Source: Suttonella indologenes
GTDB taxonomy: Bacteria; Pseudomonadota; Gammaproteobacteria; Cardiobacteriales; Cardiobacteriaceae
NCBI RefSeq assembly: GCF_900460215.1
Contig: NZ_UHIA01000004.1
Coordinates: forward strand, 1,558,001-1,622,000
DNA: 64,000 nucleotides
Direction: 5' to 3'
Within the stretch, counting starts at the first letter, position 1; each line of letters opens with the position of its first letter. The notes under the pieces were generated by a model. The model did not search any database and was not told the DNA's origin. It saw only the letters and a program-made list of their open reading frames with translations. Made by a program: the position numbers and the translations under genes. Positions 39,178 to 47,870 of the stretch are shown one piece after another.

Positions 39178-40313
39178 TTACCACTCTCCAAGTTTACCAA
39201 TTCTTTCTGCACTAATTGTAATAATGCTTGTTTGGCTTCTCGCTGTCCCTCATCCTCTATCCATTTGATTTTTAATTTATTTAAATTAACATCAAAGGTA
39301 TCGTCTAATAAATCAATAAATGAAACTGTACTTGGGTAATCAATTAATTTTGCATAAACTATACCATCTTCATAACGTTGCAAACGATAGGCTTCACCAT
39401 GATTTAACTGACTGATTACCAATGACGAATGAGTAGTAATAAAAAATGTTGTATTTGGAAACAATTGCTTTAACAAAGGAATAATCTTCACTTGCCATTG
39501 ATTATGTAGGTGGCTTTCAATTTCATCAATTAATACATACCCCTGTACATTAGCAATTTGGCTTTCATTAGTAAAATAGCTATAACCGGCAATAATTGAT
39601 TGAATTATTTTTAAAATTGATGAAAACCCGCTTGAAAGTTCAGACAACTCTCTTTTCTGTCCTTCTATTTGAATAAAAACACGATTATCACCGGATATCT
39701 GAATAAATTTGGAATCAATTCTGTCATCTACCTTATTCAATAAGAACAAAAGCGTAGTCAATTCAATTTCTCGATTATCTTCTTTTGCTTGATAAGGATT
39801 AGCAGATTGCGCTCTTTGCACGATCCATTCTTCAAGATCAACATCCATATTCAAATTTTTCAAAATTTCAGGATTACTATTAAATCCATTCAATATATAT
39901 TTTATATAATTTTCCAAACGTTCTTTTTTATTACCAATATGACTGATACTTTGTCCATGCCTGGTAATTCTTCCTCGCTGCTGTGCAGAAAGATATACAA
40001 AGGGCAATGAATATTCTATATTTTTAAAAGGATTACTATCTTTGTTAAAACCCTTTATTACTTCAAAAGTATTTCCATCTAAATTCAATAATTTGAATGG
40101 AATAAAATTTGGATCCACCCAAGAAATCTTATTTTTTACAATATTACTACTAAACAATAATGTACTAAATAAGCTTTCTAAAAACTTCGTTTTCCCTACG
40201 CCATTTTCACCAATAAAAGTATATACCCGCTGATTAGGCAGCAATGTAGCTTCTATTGTGCCCACGCCTTTCACTTGCTCAAAGCGTATCTTTTTATCTA
40301 AAGAAAATTCCAT
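39174..40313 (-). CDS. ABC/AAA-type ATPase (AAA_15/AAA_21-like) partnered with a PIN protein
   Basis: 379 residues: Walker A GENGVGKT at 35-42, a signature-like LSSGFSSI at 226-233, Walker B VLIDE at 260-264 followed by IESHLH, and a switch histidine in TTHSSLV at about 295. This is the SMC/OLD-like ATPase fold found in several phage-defence and toxin-antitoxin systems, where it senses infection and controls a nuclease partner. The coding sequence is much richer in A and T than the neighbouring argA and dgkA, a sign of transfer. It overlaps the PIN gene by 4 bp. The specific family name is not recognised. Confidence 0.82.
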   Translation of the reverse strand: MEFSLDKKIRFEQVKGVGTIEATLLPNQRVYTFIGENGVGKTKFLESLFSTLLFSSNIVKNKISWVDPNFIPFKLLNLDGNTFEVIKGFNKDSNPFKNIEYSLPFVYLSAQQRGRITRHGQSISHIGNKKERLENYIKYILNGFNSNPEILKNLNMDVDLEEWIVQRAQSANPYQAKEDNREIELTTLLFLLNKVDDRIDSKFIQISGDNRVFIQIEGQKRELSELSSGFSSILKIIQSIIAGYSYFTNESQIANVQGYVLIDEIESHLHNQWQVKIIPLLKQLFPNTTFFITTHSSLVISQLNHGEAYRLQRYEDGIVYAKLIDYPSTVSFIDLLDDTFDVNLNKLKIKWIEDEGQREAKQALLQLVQKELVNLESGK

Positions 40314-40441
40314 TATCTTCTCTCCTATAGGATTTTATTTAAAAAACCATTTTACAACAATCAGCGTATCAATAGATATTTCTTCCGATTGCACGTTCCT
40401 ATTATGATTACTCAATTGTTTACTCGCCACCTAGCGTGTTA

Positions 40442-40530
40442 TAGTCTCTTAACTTCAAAATGAGATTATTCTAAGCGCTTCTCCTGACAAAATGTGTATC
40501 TCTAAGTCTCATTTTGAAGTTAAGGTACTA
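40442..40530. mobile_element. TA-flanked miniature element, family 3
   Basis: 89-bp element with inverted ends of about 24 bp (TAGTCTCTTAACTTCAAAA at the left, its near-complement at the right, two mismatches) between TA dinucleotides at 40440-40441 and 40531-40532. The TAGTCTCTT end and the AAAATGAGA block are shared with the element at 58382-58481. It lies between the ATPase promoter region and the broken cupin gene. Confidence 0.78.
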
Positions 40531-40850
40531 TATTTACCGCCATTCCACTCAACTAATCTTCCGCTTAGCCGTATTGCTTCACCGCCAATATCAGCGTCTT
40601 ATTCGCCAAAGCGCGGACAATATGGCGCTCGTTCGCTTCTAAACGCGCAATTTGGTAGGGAATGAGCTCCTGACTGTCTTCGTCGCTGCGAATTTGCGCC
40701 CGCCCGCTCAGCATAATCAAGAGTACAATGGCATCTACCTGATAAGGCTGCATTTCATTGCCTTTTTGCATGACTAATTGTACCAATTCCTGCCGTTCGT
40801 CCTGCGCGATAATGCCACCGAGAAAGGCTTCGGGGTCTATACTGAATATT

Positions 40851-42172
40851 GATACCGTCCCAAAAAGTGTGTCTTTTTGCAAGAAAGTCAGCATAGGCAG
40901 TTTAGCTAAAAAGTAATGAATCTGCAAAACGGCTCAATGGATAACGGTAAGTTGTTTCACCCATATCAATAGCAGTTTTACTCATCAGCGTTAATACAGA
41001 ATCTACATTGGGCATGCTGTTGCGTATCTTTAAAGTGCGTTTAAAGGATTTGTTCAACCGCTCAATTTGATTGGTGGTGTAAATCATATTTTGTACCTCG
41101 TTTTCATAATGCAGATAGGTTAAATAGTAACTTAGCTTGTCCTTATCAGCTAATATGGCAAGAGCTTGCGGGTAGTATTTCTTCCATTTCTGATAACAGG
41201 CTTTAGCACGTTCAGTAGATGCCGATAAACTGTCATGTTTGCCCACACAGAAGACGTCTTTTAAATCTTGTGCCAGCTCCGCTCTATGGCTGGTTTTGCT
41301 TTGACTGAGTAGGCGTCTTTTCAGGTGCAGTACGCACTTTTGTATGCGGCAGGCAAAGTGTTTTTCAATCCTCTGATCCAGCCCTTTCAAGTCATCGATG
41401 ATGGCCAACTGAATGTGTTGTATGCCTCTTTCTTTTAGGTCTTGGCAGATGCTGTCCCAAGTGCTGGCAGATTCTGTGGGGGCGTTGTAGATACCGAGCA
41501 CCTCGCGGGTTTTGTCCAGCTTCACGCCGAGCACAACATAGTACGCTTCGCTAGAGACGGTCTCACGTTTGGTTTTGACGTAGGTGGCATCCAAATAGAT
41601 GATGGGATAATGGGGCTCTAGCGGTCGTTCTCGAAAGGCTTTCATGTCCTCATACAGGCTTTCGGTGATGCGTGATACCGCGCTTTTGGAAAGCTTTTTA
41701 CCATAGATGTTTTCAGTAATGCCTTCGATCTGACGGGTAGTTAAGCCGTTGGCATATAACTCAAAACACAGCTCATTCAGCATATCCTGCTGCTCACGCA
41801 TGACTTCTAGCAGAAGAGGCTTAAATTGTCCTAAACGATCTCTAGGAATCGCTAACTCAATCTGCTCACCAATACCCAGTCCGCGCAGACTACGATAGCC
41901 ATTGGCTTTGTTGCTACCGCTACTGCTAGTAGTTAAGAAGTCCTTACGCTCGGCTTTCATTAGGCTGTTGAGCATAATAGATAGCAGCGTATTGATGCCA
42001 TTGGGCTTGTTGGTAAAATCATGACAAATTTCTTGTAGCTGCTTTGGGCTTAGTTGTAAACTGTTCATAGGGTCTCTCTCTTTTTTGGATTGCGTTTGCT
42101 AAAACATTCTTACAAAAATTTGAGAGACCTTTTCTTTTGCCTCTCATCAGACACACTTTATGGGGCGGTATC
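40851..42172 (-). mobile_element. Complete IS256-family insertion sequence
   Basis: 1322 bp. The ends are imperfect inverted repeats (GATACCGTCCCAAAAAGTGT at the left; the right end reads the same with about two changes). An 8-bp target duplication TGAATATT lies at 40843-40850 and 42173-42180. The single transposase gene is intact, so the element could still be active. Confidence 0.93.
40902..42068 (-). CDS. IS256-family transposase
   Basis: 388-residue mutator-type transposase. The DDE residues lie in IIYLDATYVK, LAIIDDLKGL and TTNQIERLNKSFKR. The N-terminus (LSPKQLQEICHDF) and the GLTTRQIEGI segment are typical. Intact and full-length. It differs clearly from the Zn-binding variant at 20.3 kb, so at least two IS256-type elements have been active in this genome. 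Confidence 0.93.
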   Translation of the reverse strand: MNSLQLSPKQLQEICHDFTNKPNGINTLLSIMLNSLMKAERKDFLTTSSSGSNKANGYRSLRGLGIGEQIELAIPRDRLGQFKPLLLEVMREQQDMLNELCFELYANGLTTRQIEGITENIYGKKLSKSAVSRITESLYEDMKAFRERPLEPHYPIIYLDATYVKTKRETVSSEAYYVVLGVKLDKTREVLGIYNAPTESASTWDSICQDLKERGIQHIQLAIIDDLKGLDQRIEKHFACRIQKCVLHLKRRLLSQSKTSHRAELAQDLKDVFCVGKHDSLSASTERAKACYQKWKKYYPQALAILADKDKLSYYLTYLHYENEVQNMIYTTNQIERLNKSFKRTLKIRNSMPNVDSVLTLMSKTAIDMGETTYRYPLSRFADSLLFS

Positions 42173-42220
42173 TGAATATTTGCATTTCTGCTCCTTTCAT
42201 TTTTATTTTAATCGGTTATA

Positions 42221-42254
42221 AAAAAACCGCCTGATGTCAAACAGGCGGTTTTTT
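42221..42254 (-). terminator. Terminator downstream of fbaA
   Basis: A 13-bp stem (AAAAAACCGCCTG paired with CAGGCGGTTTTTT) with an eight-base loop, able to stop transcription from either side. It lies 14 bp after the fbaA stop. Confidence 0.92.
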
Positions 42255-42267
42255 ACGAACTTAAGAA

Positions 42268-43347
42268 TTACAGCACATCGCGGCAATTCAAATCATCAAA
42301 AGATTGTTCCAAGCGCTTGGACATGGCTTCTTCCATTTTGCGCAGCCAAACACGCGGATCGTAGTATTTTTTATTCGGCGCATCAGGTCCTTCCGGATTG
42401 CCTAATTGTCCTTGCAGATAGGCCTCATTGGCTTTGTAGAAGTCTAAAATGCCGCTCCATGCCGCCCATTGGGTGTCGGTGTCGATGTTCATTTTAATCG
42501 CGCCGTAGCCGATGGCTTCGCGGATTTCTTCGCGGCTGGAACCGGAACCGCCATGGAAGACGAAATCAATCGATTTTTCCGGCAAATTGCGTTCTTTAGA
42601 CACAAATGCTTGCGAATCGCCCAAAATAGAAGGTTTTAATTTCACATTGCCGGGTTTGTACACGCCATGCACGTTGCCGAATGCCGCCGCCACGGTAAAG
42701 CGCGGGCTGATGGGATTTAATTGGTCATAGACGTACAGCACATCTTCCGGCTGGGTGTATAGGCGCGACTCGTCCACGTCCGAATTGTCCACACCGTCTT
42801 CTTCGCCGCCGGTGATGCCGATTTCAATTTCCAGCGTCATGCCCATTTTGTCCATGCGTGCCAGATATTCGCGGCAAATCTGCATATTTTCTTCGATGGA
42901 TTCTTCCGATAAATCCAGCATATGAGAGGAAAACAGCGGTTTGCCCGTTTCGGCAAAATGTTTCTCGCCCGCCTCAAGCAGTCCGTCAATCCACGGCAAT
43001 AATTTTTTCGCGCAGTGATCGGTATGCAGGATAACCGGCACGCCGTATTCTTCCGCCAAAGTATGCACGTGTTTAGCACCGGCAATCGCCCCTAAAACAT
43101 CAGGGCGCGCGCCGCTGCTCGGCTTAATGCCTTTGCCGGCATAAAAGGCGGCGCCACCATTCGAAAACTGGATAATCACGGGCGCTTTAACACGGGCGGC
43201 TGTTTCCAATACGGCATTGACGGAGTCAGAACCGACGCAATTGACCGCCGGAATGGCAAAGCCTTTTTCTTTGGCATAGGAAAAGATTTTTTGCACGTCG
43301 TCGCCGGTAACTACGCCGGGTTTCACGATATCTAACAGTTTAGTCAT
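42268..43347 (-). CDS. fbaA: Class II fructose-bisphosphate aldolase
   Basis: Zinc-dependent glycolytic and gluconeogenic aldolase. The 359-residue protein has FAIPAVNCVGSDSVNAVLE, the zinc ligands in VILHTDHCAKK and in AAFGNVHGVYKPG and DFVFHGGSGS, and the catalytic region EIGITGGEEDGVDNS. This is the longer class IIA form of E. coli and many proteobacteria. AAGGAA precedes the ATG, and a strong terminator follows. Confidence 0.97.
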   Translation of the reverse strand: MTKLLDIVKPGVVTGDDVQKIFSYAKEKGFAIPAVNCVGSDSVNAVLETAARVKAPVIIQFSNGGAAFYAGKGIKPSSGARPDVLGAIAGAKHVHTLAEEYGVPVILHTDHCAKKLLPWIDGLLEAGEKHFAETGKPLFSSHMLDLSEESIEENMQICREYLARMDKMGMTLEIEIGITGGEEDGVDNSDVDESRLYTQPEDVLYVYDQLNPISPRFTVAAAFGNVHGVYKPGNVKLKPSILGDSQAFVSKERNLPEKSIDFVFHGGSGSSREEIREAIGYGAIKMNIDTDTQWAAWSGILDFYKANEAYLQGQLGNPEGPDAPNKKYYDPRVWLRKMEEAMSKRLEQSFDDLNCRDVL

Positions 43348-43430
43348 GGTTTTTCCTTAATGAAGGGTTTGAGAAGCCGCCATTATAACGCTTTTACTAT
43401 ATTCATGTTGAAGGCTTTGCAAAACCTGAT

Positions 43431-43832
43431 TTATTTTCTTCCCTTGCTTTGATGCCGCTTGACCACAGGCTCAATTTTGCCGCCGATTTCTTCCAAATGC
43501 AGATCAATCAGATAAACCATCGACACGAATTGCCGATCGCGTTCGCTCAATTCGCCTTGCGGAAAATTCAGGCGGCGCAGCAGTTTAAAGACGTCGTTTT
43601 CCAGTTTTTCGCGTTTTTCCAGCAAGAAGGAATAGCAGCGCATACCTTCAATAATTAATTGCTTATCATCGGGTTTGGCGGCTAAATCCTGCGCCGTCTG
43701 CATGCAATTCTCCGCCACCGCATGCACCATTTTGACGTATTCAAAATGCGCTTTCACCAGTTTTTCGCTGCGGCTCTGCGCCCATGCCGGCAAGCATAAG
43801 CAGAAAAGAAAGATCAGGATTTTTTGCATCAT
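43431..43832 (-). CDS. Small secreted protein, function unknown
   Basis: 133 residues with a Sec signal peptide (MMQKILIFLFCLCLPAWAQS). The mature part is predicted helical and highly charged and has two cysteines (ENCMQTAQ and GMRCYSF), which could form a periplasmic disulfide. Two adjacent ATGs are possible as starts. It begins 19 bp after the recC stop, so it may be expressed at the end of that transcript. I do not recognise the family. Confidence 0.66.
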   Translation of the reverse strand: MMQKILIFLFCLCLPAWAQSRSEKLVKAHFEYVKMVHAVAENCMQTAQDLAAKPDDKQLIIEGMRCYSFLLEKREKLENDVFKLLRRLNFPQGELSERDRQFVSMVYLIDLHLEEIGGKIEPVVKRHQSKGRK

Positions 43833-43851
43833 TTCTGTGTTATCAATGTAG

Positions 43852-46800
43852 TTATATTTGCTTTTTTACTATCTCGAACAAGGATTGATACAGCGTTTTG
43901 GCAATAGACCAACTCTGATTCAAGGCTTCTGTCAAAGACGCCGTATCCGTATCATGGAATAAGAATTCCCATGCGTTTTTTTCTTCATAATTCAGATATT
44001 TTTGCACAGTTTGCACTATAGGTTTATCAGGTTTATTCACAACAGCTTCTGCGCTTTCGGGCGACCACAGCCAGGGCTGCACGCTCATGCTGTGATAAAC
44101 CTTCAGCCATTGCGCTAAGATTTCTTGCGCTTGGGCTTGGGGCATCGCCTCCAATCGCAGTGTCATGCCTTCGTCTTTTTTATCGTCGCTAAAATTCACA
44201 TAGCAAACGCCTTTCTGCGTCAGCGGAATATCATGGCTGCTTTGCCATAAGAGATGCCACAGCCATGCTTCCAGCCAGTATTTTGCCTTACTCTTTCCTG
44301 CCAATAGACGAAGCCAAGCTTGATCGGCATGAACGGGTAAAGCAGCGGCAATGCTGATGTCGGCACAGCTGCATTCCTGCGTGCGAACAGGATTATCCGC
44401 TGTTGTTGCAGCCGCAGCGGTAAATAAAGCCGCTTTGCGCTGCGCTATCTGTGCCTGCGTTTGCCTATGTTCCGCTCTCGCCATACGCCCGATCGGCAGA
44501 ATAGGCAAGGCAGCTATGATGTCTCGATTTTCCGGGCTGTCCTCGCTATGAATCAGCCGATGGCGCAATTGCCATTGTTCTAAGGAATCGAGAAACAGCG
44601 GCTCTCTGCCGAGATCTTGATGTTGGACGGAAGGCAGACGGATGTTTTGTTCGCGCAAATAGTGATTTAGCGGTTTTTGCAGGGCTTTCACGATGCGCTG
44701 AAAATCAAGGCTGTGGCGCGTATTTATTTTATTCTCGGCGGCGATAGAAGGCAGGCAGCTGAAATCATAGTGCGTGAAATCCAACCAACTGTGCGCATCA
44801 AGGCTTTTTTCTTGCAAGAGAATGTGCTGCAATTCCTGCCATAAAGGCGCCGCCGCTTTGCCTTTTTCTTGCTCGGGATGAAAAGGATCGGCGCTGTGCG
44901 CGATATGGATATGCGCCTGCGGCACTTGGTTTTCGCTTAAATAATTCAGCAGTTCCTGAATCGGCGCAGGCGGAATGCGCGCTTCGCCGTCGATGGGATC
45001 AACGGCGGTATAGAATAGCCAACAGGCGTCTTTTGCCGCACAAAGACAATGTAAGAAGGCGGCAAGGTCTTCATTGCGGCGTGAGCGGTCGCCTAATTGC
45101 GGTGACGCGATATCCAGCAAATTATAGCGGCGGTCCTGCACCGGCGTGGGGAATGCGCCGTTTTCCGCACCGAGAAAGACAATCAGGCGATAAGGCAGAG
45201 CTTGCAAGGCATTGAGCTGGGCAATGGTAATCACGCCGCTGGGTTCGGCGCTGATTTGCATACCGCTTAAAGATTCCGCTACCGTGCGCAAGATAAATTT
45301 AAAGGGCAGATCCGGTAATGTGCGCGCCGCCTCGCTGATAAGTTGTGATTTCATATGCTGAATATGCTTGTCTATCGCTTGATAGGCGCTGTTGTCAAAG
45401 GCATGCGCATAACGCTTATGCAAATGTTCTTCTAGTTTTTTCAGACCATCGCAGGGGTTTATGCGTTCGTCTTTGCCGGCGCGAATGGCATGAATTTCTT
45501 CGGCGAAGCGGCATAAGGCGTTTAAGGCGGCAAAAGCCTGATTGTTGATGGTACTATCGGGCGCGACTTGTCCGGCATACAGCGGCACTGTCGGCATGGC
45601 ATAGCCGGTGACTAAGCGGTCAAGGGCATAGCAGAAGCTGAAGCGGTAATCCTTATCACTGAGCGTTTCCTGCAAATGCGCTTCGTCAAAGCCACGGCGA
45701 AAGCCTGCCTGCGCCAATTTATCCAGCCAATAAAGCATGTCTTCATGGCTCAGCTCATAGGCGGCGCAATTATCCGGCAGCAGCAGCCATTGTTTGACCG
45801 CCGGAAAGCTGAAATCGCTGTCCGCCAAGGTGTAAATACCGCTGAGTGCCTGCCATAGATTTTCCACCGCCGCCGTATTAATTCCCGTCAGACGTGTGGG
45901 CAGGGTGTAGCCGTCATAACTGCCTTGCTGAGGAAAAACGGCGCGCAAGGCATCTTGATGAGCGGCAACATCGGGCAGAAGAATCACAATATCGTCCAAT
46001 CGCCGACTGCTGTCCGCATTCAGCCAACGCACAATCTCGCCGCGCAGCACTTCCAATTGGCGCAGCAAGCCGTGGCAGCCGTGGATTTTTAAAGAATCGT
46101 CTTCAGGCGAGGGATTGGGATTCAAGCTGATCGCATCATCGAGACGGCGGATGTCGTCCTGCAATTGTCCCAACAAATGCGCGCTTTGCGACTCGGGAGA
46201 TTGCAGATAGTCGATTTGCTCCGCCAATTGATTGGCTTCTAACAGTTTGAAGCGTTGCCGCTCTTGTTTGCCGAAGCGGGAAAAAAGATCATGTCCGCTG
46301 CTCAAATGCTGCTCTTCCTGTTGTTGCACAGACAGATGGCGCAGCCAATGGCTATCGACAATATCGCTGAGCCGCTGATTGCTCACGCCGTATAAAAACA
46401 CATAAACATCGCGCGAGCGCCCTAATGCCTGCAAAAAATCCAACATGGATTGGTCTACATCCCGCGGCATAAAAATAAAAAGTTGCTCGGTCAGAATATG
46501 CGCCGGCAAACGCTGCTCTTGCGCCGCCGCAATAAATGCCTGAGTCAGTTCGGCATGTTGTTTAGCAGTATCGACAAAGCATTTTTTCCACAAAAAAGCT
46601 TGTGCTTGCAAGACTTGCTGATAATGCGCCCGCAACCACTCGGGCATGGCGGCAATGGCTTCGGCATCGGCGAAATCTGCCAAATCCAAGGAAGAATGCT
46701 GCACAAAATCATCCAGCCACTGCGGACGCATCGCAAGGTAATCATTGAAAATTTTTGCCGTTTCTTCGGCATAAGCCCATAGACGCTGTATCTGCGTGTC

Positions 46801-47205
46801 GCTTAGCGCCGCCTGTCGTCCCAAACCGTTAAATAAGGCTTGCAAAGCAGGATGTAAAGCATGTTGTTCATCTTGCACTATATTTTGCGCCTCATTCAGC
46901 AAATAGGCGAACAGCTGCCAACGCATCATGGCATTGGATAATGGCGGCGGCAGGGTCTTCGTCGGATATTGGGCGCGAAACAGGGCTTCTTGGGCTTGAT
47001 GCGCATATTCCCGCCACAGCAGATAGCGCATCCGTGCGGCAATGCCTTGTTGCTGCGCAAAGCGCTGTTCCAACCAATCCGCCACGCTCAAATTGGGTAC
47101 AATCACAAAGCTGTTCGCAAAGACGGAAGGATTGTTCTGCTGATAAATCTTGATACATTCATCGGCTAATGTTTCGAGATCATTTGCTTGGCGGATACTT
47201 AACAT
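43852..47205 (-). CDS. recC: Exodeoxyribonuclease V subunit gamma (RecC)
   Basis: Non-catalytic subunit of RecBCD, which processes double-strand breaks, recognises Chi and loads RecA. At 1117 residues it matches E. coli RecC (1122). Family marks include VIVPNLSVADWLEQRFAQQQ, PALHPALQALF, FPQQGSYDGYTLPTRLTG and VFLGAENGAFPTP. recB and recD are not beside it: downstream is a small secreted protein, upstream a phosphoesterase overlapping by 7 bp. In many gammaproteobacteria recC lies close to recB and recD, so the partner genes should be sought elsewhere. Confidence 0.93.
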   Translation of the reverse strand: MLSIRQANDLETLADECIKIYQQNNPSVFANSFVIVPNLSVADWLEQRFAQQQGIAARMRYLLWREYAHQAQEALFRAQYPTKTLPPPLSNAMMRWQLFAYLLNEAQNIVQDEQHALHPALQALFNGLGRQAALSDTQIQRLWAYAEETAKIFNDYLAMRPQWLDDFVQHSSLDLADFADAEAIAAMPEWLRAHYQQVLQAQAFLWKKCFVDTAKQHAELTQAFIAAAQEQRLPAHILTEQLFIFMPRDVDQSMLDFLQALGRSRDVYVFLYGVSNQRLSDIVDSHWLRHLSVQQQEEQHLSSGHDLFSRFGKQERQRFKLLEANQLAEQIDYLQSPESQSAHLLGQLQDDIRRLDDAISLNPNPSPEDDSLKIHGCHGLLRQLEVLRGEIVRWLNADSSRRLDDIVILLPDVAAHQDALRAVFPQQGSYDGYTLPTRLTGINTAAVENLWQALSGIYTLADSDFSFPAVKQWLLLPDNCAAYELSHEDMLYWLDKLAQAGFRRGFDEAHLQETLSDKDYRFSFCYALDRLVTGYAMPTVPLYAGQVAPDSTINNQAFAALNALCRFAEEIHAIRAGKDERINPCDGLKKLEEHLHKRYAHAFDNSAYQAIDKHIQHMKSQLISEAARTLPDLPFKFILRTVAESLSGMQISAEPSGVITIAQLNALQALPYRLIVFLGAENGAFPTPVQDRRYNLLDIASPQLGDRSRRNEDLAAFLHCLCAAKDACWLFYTAVDPIDGEARIPPAPIQELLNYLSENQVPQAHIHIAHSADPFHPEQEKGKAAAPLWQELQHILLQEKSLDAHSWLDFTHYDFSCLPSIAAENKINTRHSLDFQRIVKALQKPLNHYLREQNIRLPSVQHQDLGREPLFLDSLEQWQLRHRLIHSEDSPENRDIIAALPILPIGRMARAEHRQTQAQIAQRKAALFTAAAATTADNPVRTQECSCADISIAAALPVHADQAWLRLLAGKSKAKYWLEAWLWHLLWQSSHDIPLTQKGVCYVNFSDDKKDEGMTLRLEAMPQAQAQEILAQWLKVYHSMSVQPWLWSPESAEAVVNKPDKPIVQTVQKYLNYEEKNAWEFLFHDTDTASLTEALNQSWSIAKTLYQSLFEIVKKQI

Positions 47206-47804
47206 GATGGCGTGTCTTCCTGACTGAGCAATTGCCAGTCTTGATCAAAGCGACGCTGCGGATAATGTGGTTTGCCCGGATAAGGCAAGGCGGCTTTGCG
47301 GCTTAAACGTCGGATAATTTCTTCCTGCGTCCACAGGCGGAATTCCGGCTGCGCGTCAATCCCCACGTCCAGTGCCGCGCCCGGTAAAGCAATGCTGCCG
47401 TGGGTATGTCCGTACAAATGCCAAGCGCCGCGCTGCGCATCGCGCCACTGCGCCAAAGGATAATGGCACAGCACAATGCGGCGGCCGTTCCAATTCAGTT
47501 CATGATAATCCTTAATCCACACAAAGCGTTCGCGCAGATAAGGGTCATCGGCCAAAGCATCGTCGTGATTGCCGCGCAGCAGGCAAATCTCGCCGTTCAG
47601 CTCGGCTAAGACGCGATAGGTTTCCGCCAAGCCGCCGAAAGATACGTCGCCCAAATGATAAACGCGTTCACCCTTCTGCACTTGGCGGTTCCAAATGCTG
47701 ATGATGGCGCGGTTCATCTCTTCGGGCGAGGCGAAAGGCCGCTGACAATATTTGATGATATTGCGATGAAAAAAATGCGTATCGGAGGTGAAAAACAGGC
47801 GCAC
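47199..47804 (-). CDS. Calcineurin-like metallophosphoesterase
   Basis: About 201 residues with the motif set of small metallophosphatases: FFTSDTHFFH, YHLGDVSFGG, LLRGNHDD, VLCHYPLAQW and LYGHTHGS. It belongs to the group annotated as phosphoesterase/UDP-sugar or dinucleotide hydrolase; the substrate cannot be told. I prefer a GTG start at 47804 with AAAGGA upstream, because homologues begin close to the first strand; an ATG at 47840 in the same frame is possible. It overlaps recC by 7 bp. Confidence 0.84.
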   Translation of the reverse strand: MRLFFTSDTHFFHRNIIKYCQRPFASPEEMNRAIISIWNRQVQKGERVYHLGDVSFGGLAETYRVLAELNGEICLLRGNHDDALADDPYLRERFVWIKDYHELNWNGRRIVLCHYPLAQWRDAQRGAWHLYGHTHGSIALPGAALDVGIDAQPEFRLWTQEEIIRRLSRKAALPYPGKPHYPQRRFDQDWQLLSQEDTPSC

Positions 47805-47870
47805 GGCAAATCCTTTACTATGTTTGCGCCATGATAACATTAAGTTCGCCTATCGGCATGTGCTGACGGA

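Larger units (their letters stand above)
40565..42185 (-). pseudogene. Small cupin-like gene split by IS256
   Basis: Joining the two sides of the insertion restores a 96-residue frame starting at 42185 behind AAAGGAG: MQIFSIDPEAFLGGIIAQDE and onwards to LANKTLILAVKQYG. The pattern of short strands and the final H-x-V-R-A-L-A-N-K-T-L-I-L resembles a small cupin, but the family call is only moderate. The insertion leaves four intact codons on one side. A hybrid frame now begins inside the IS at 40927 and reads into the gene, so a fused protein may still be made. Confidence 0.72.

Noticed and set aside
40565..40927. 120-codon frame as a native gene
   Set aside because: Its first part is the IS256 end; the native gene starts at 42185 and is split by the insertion.
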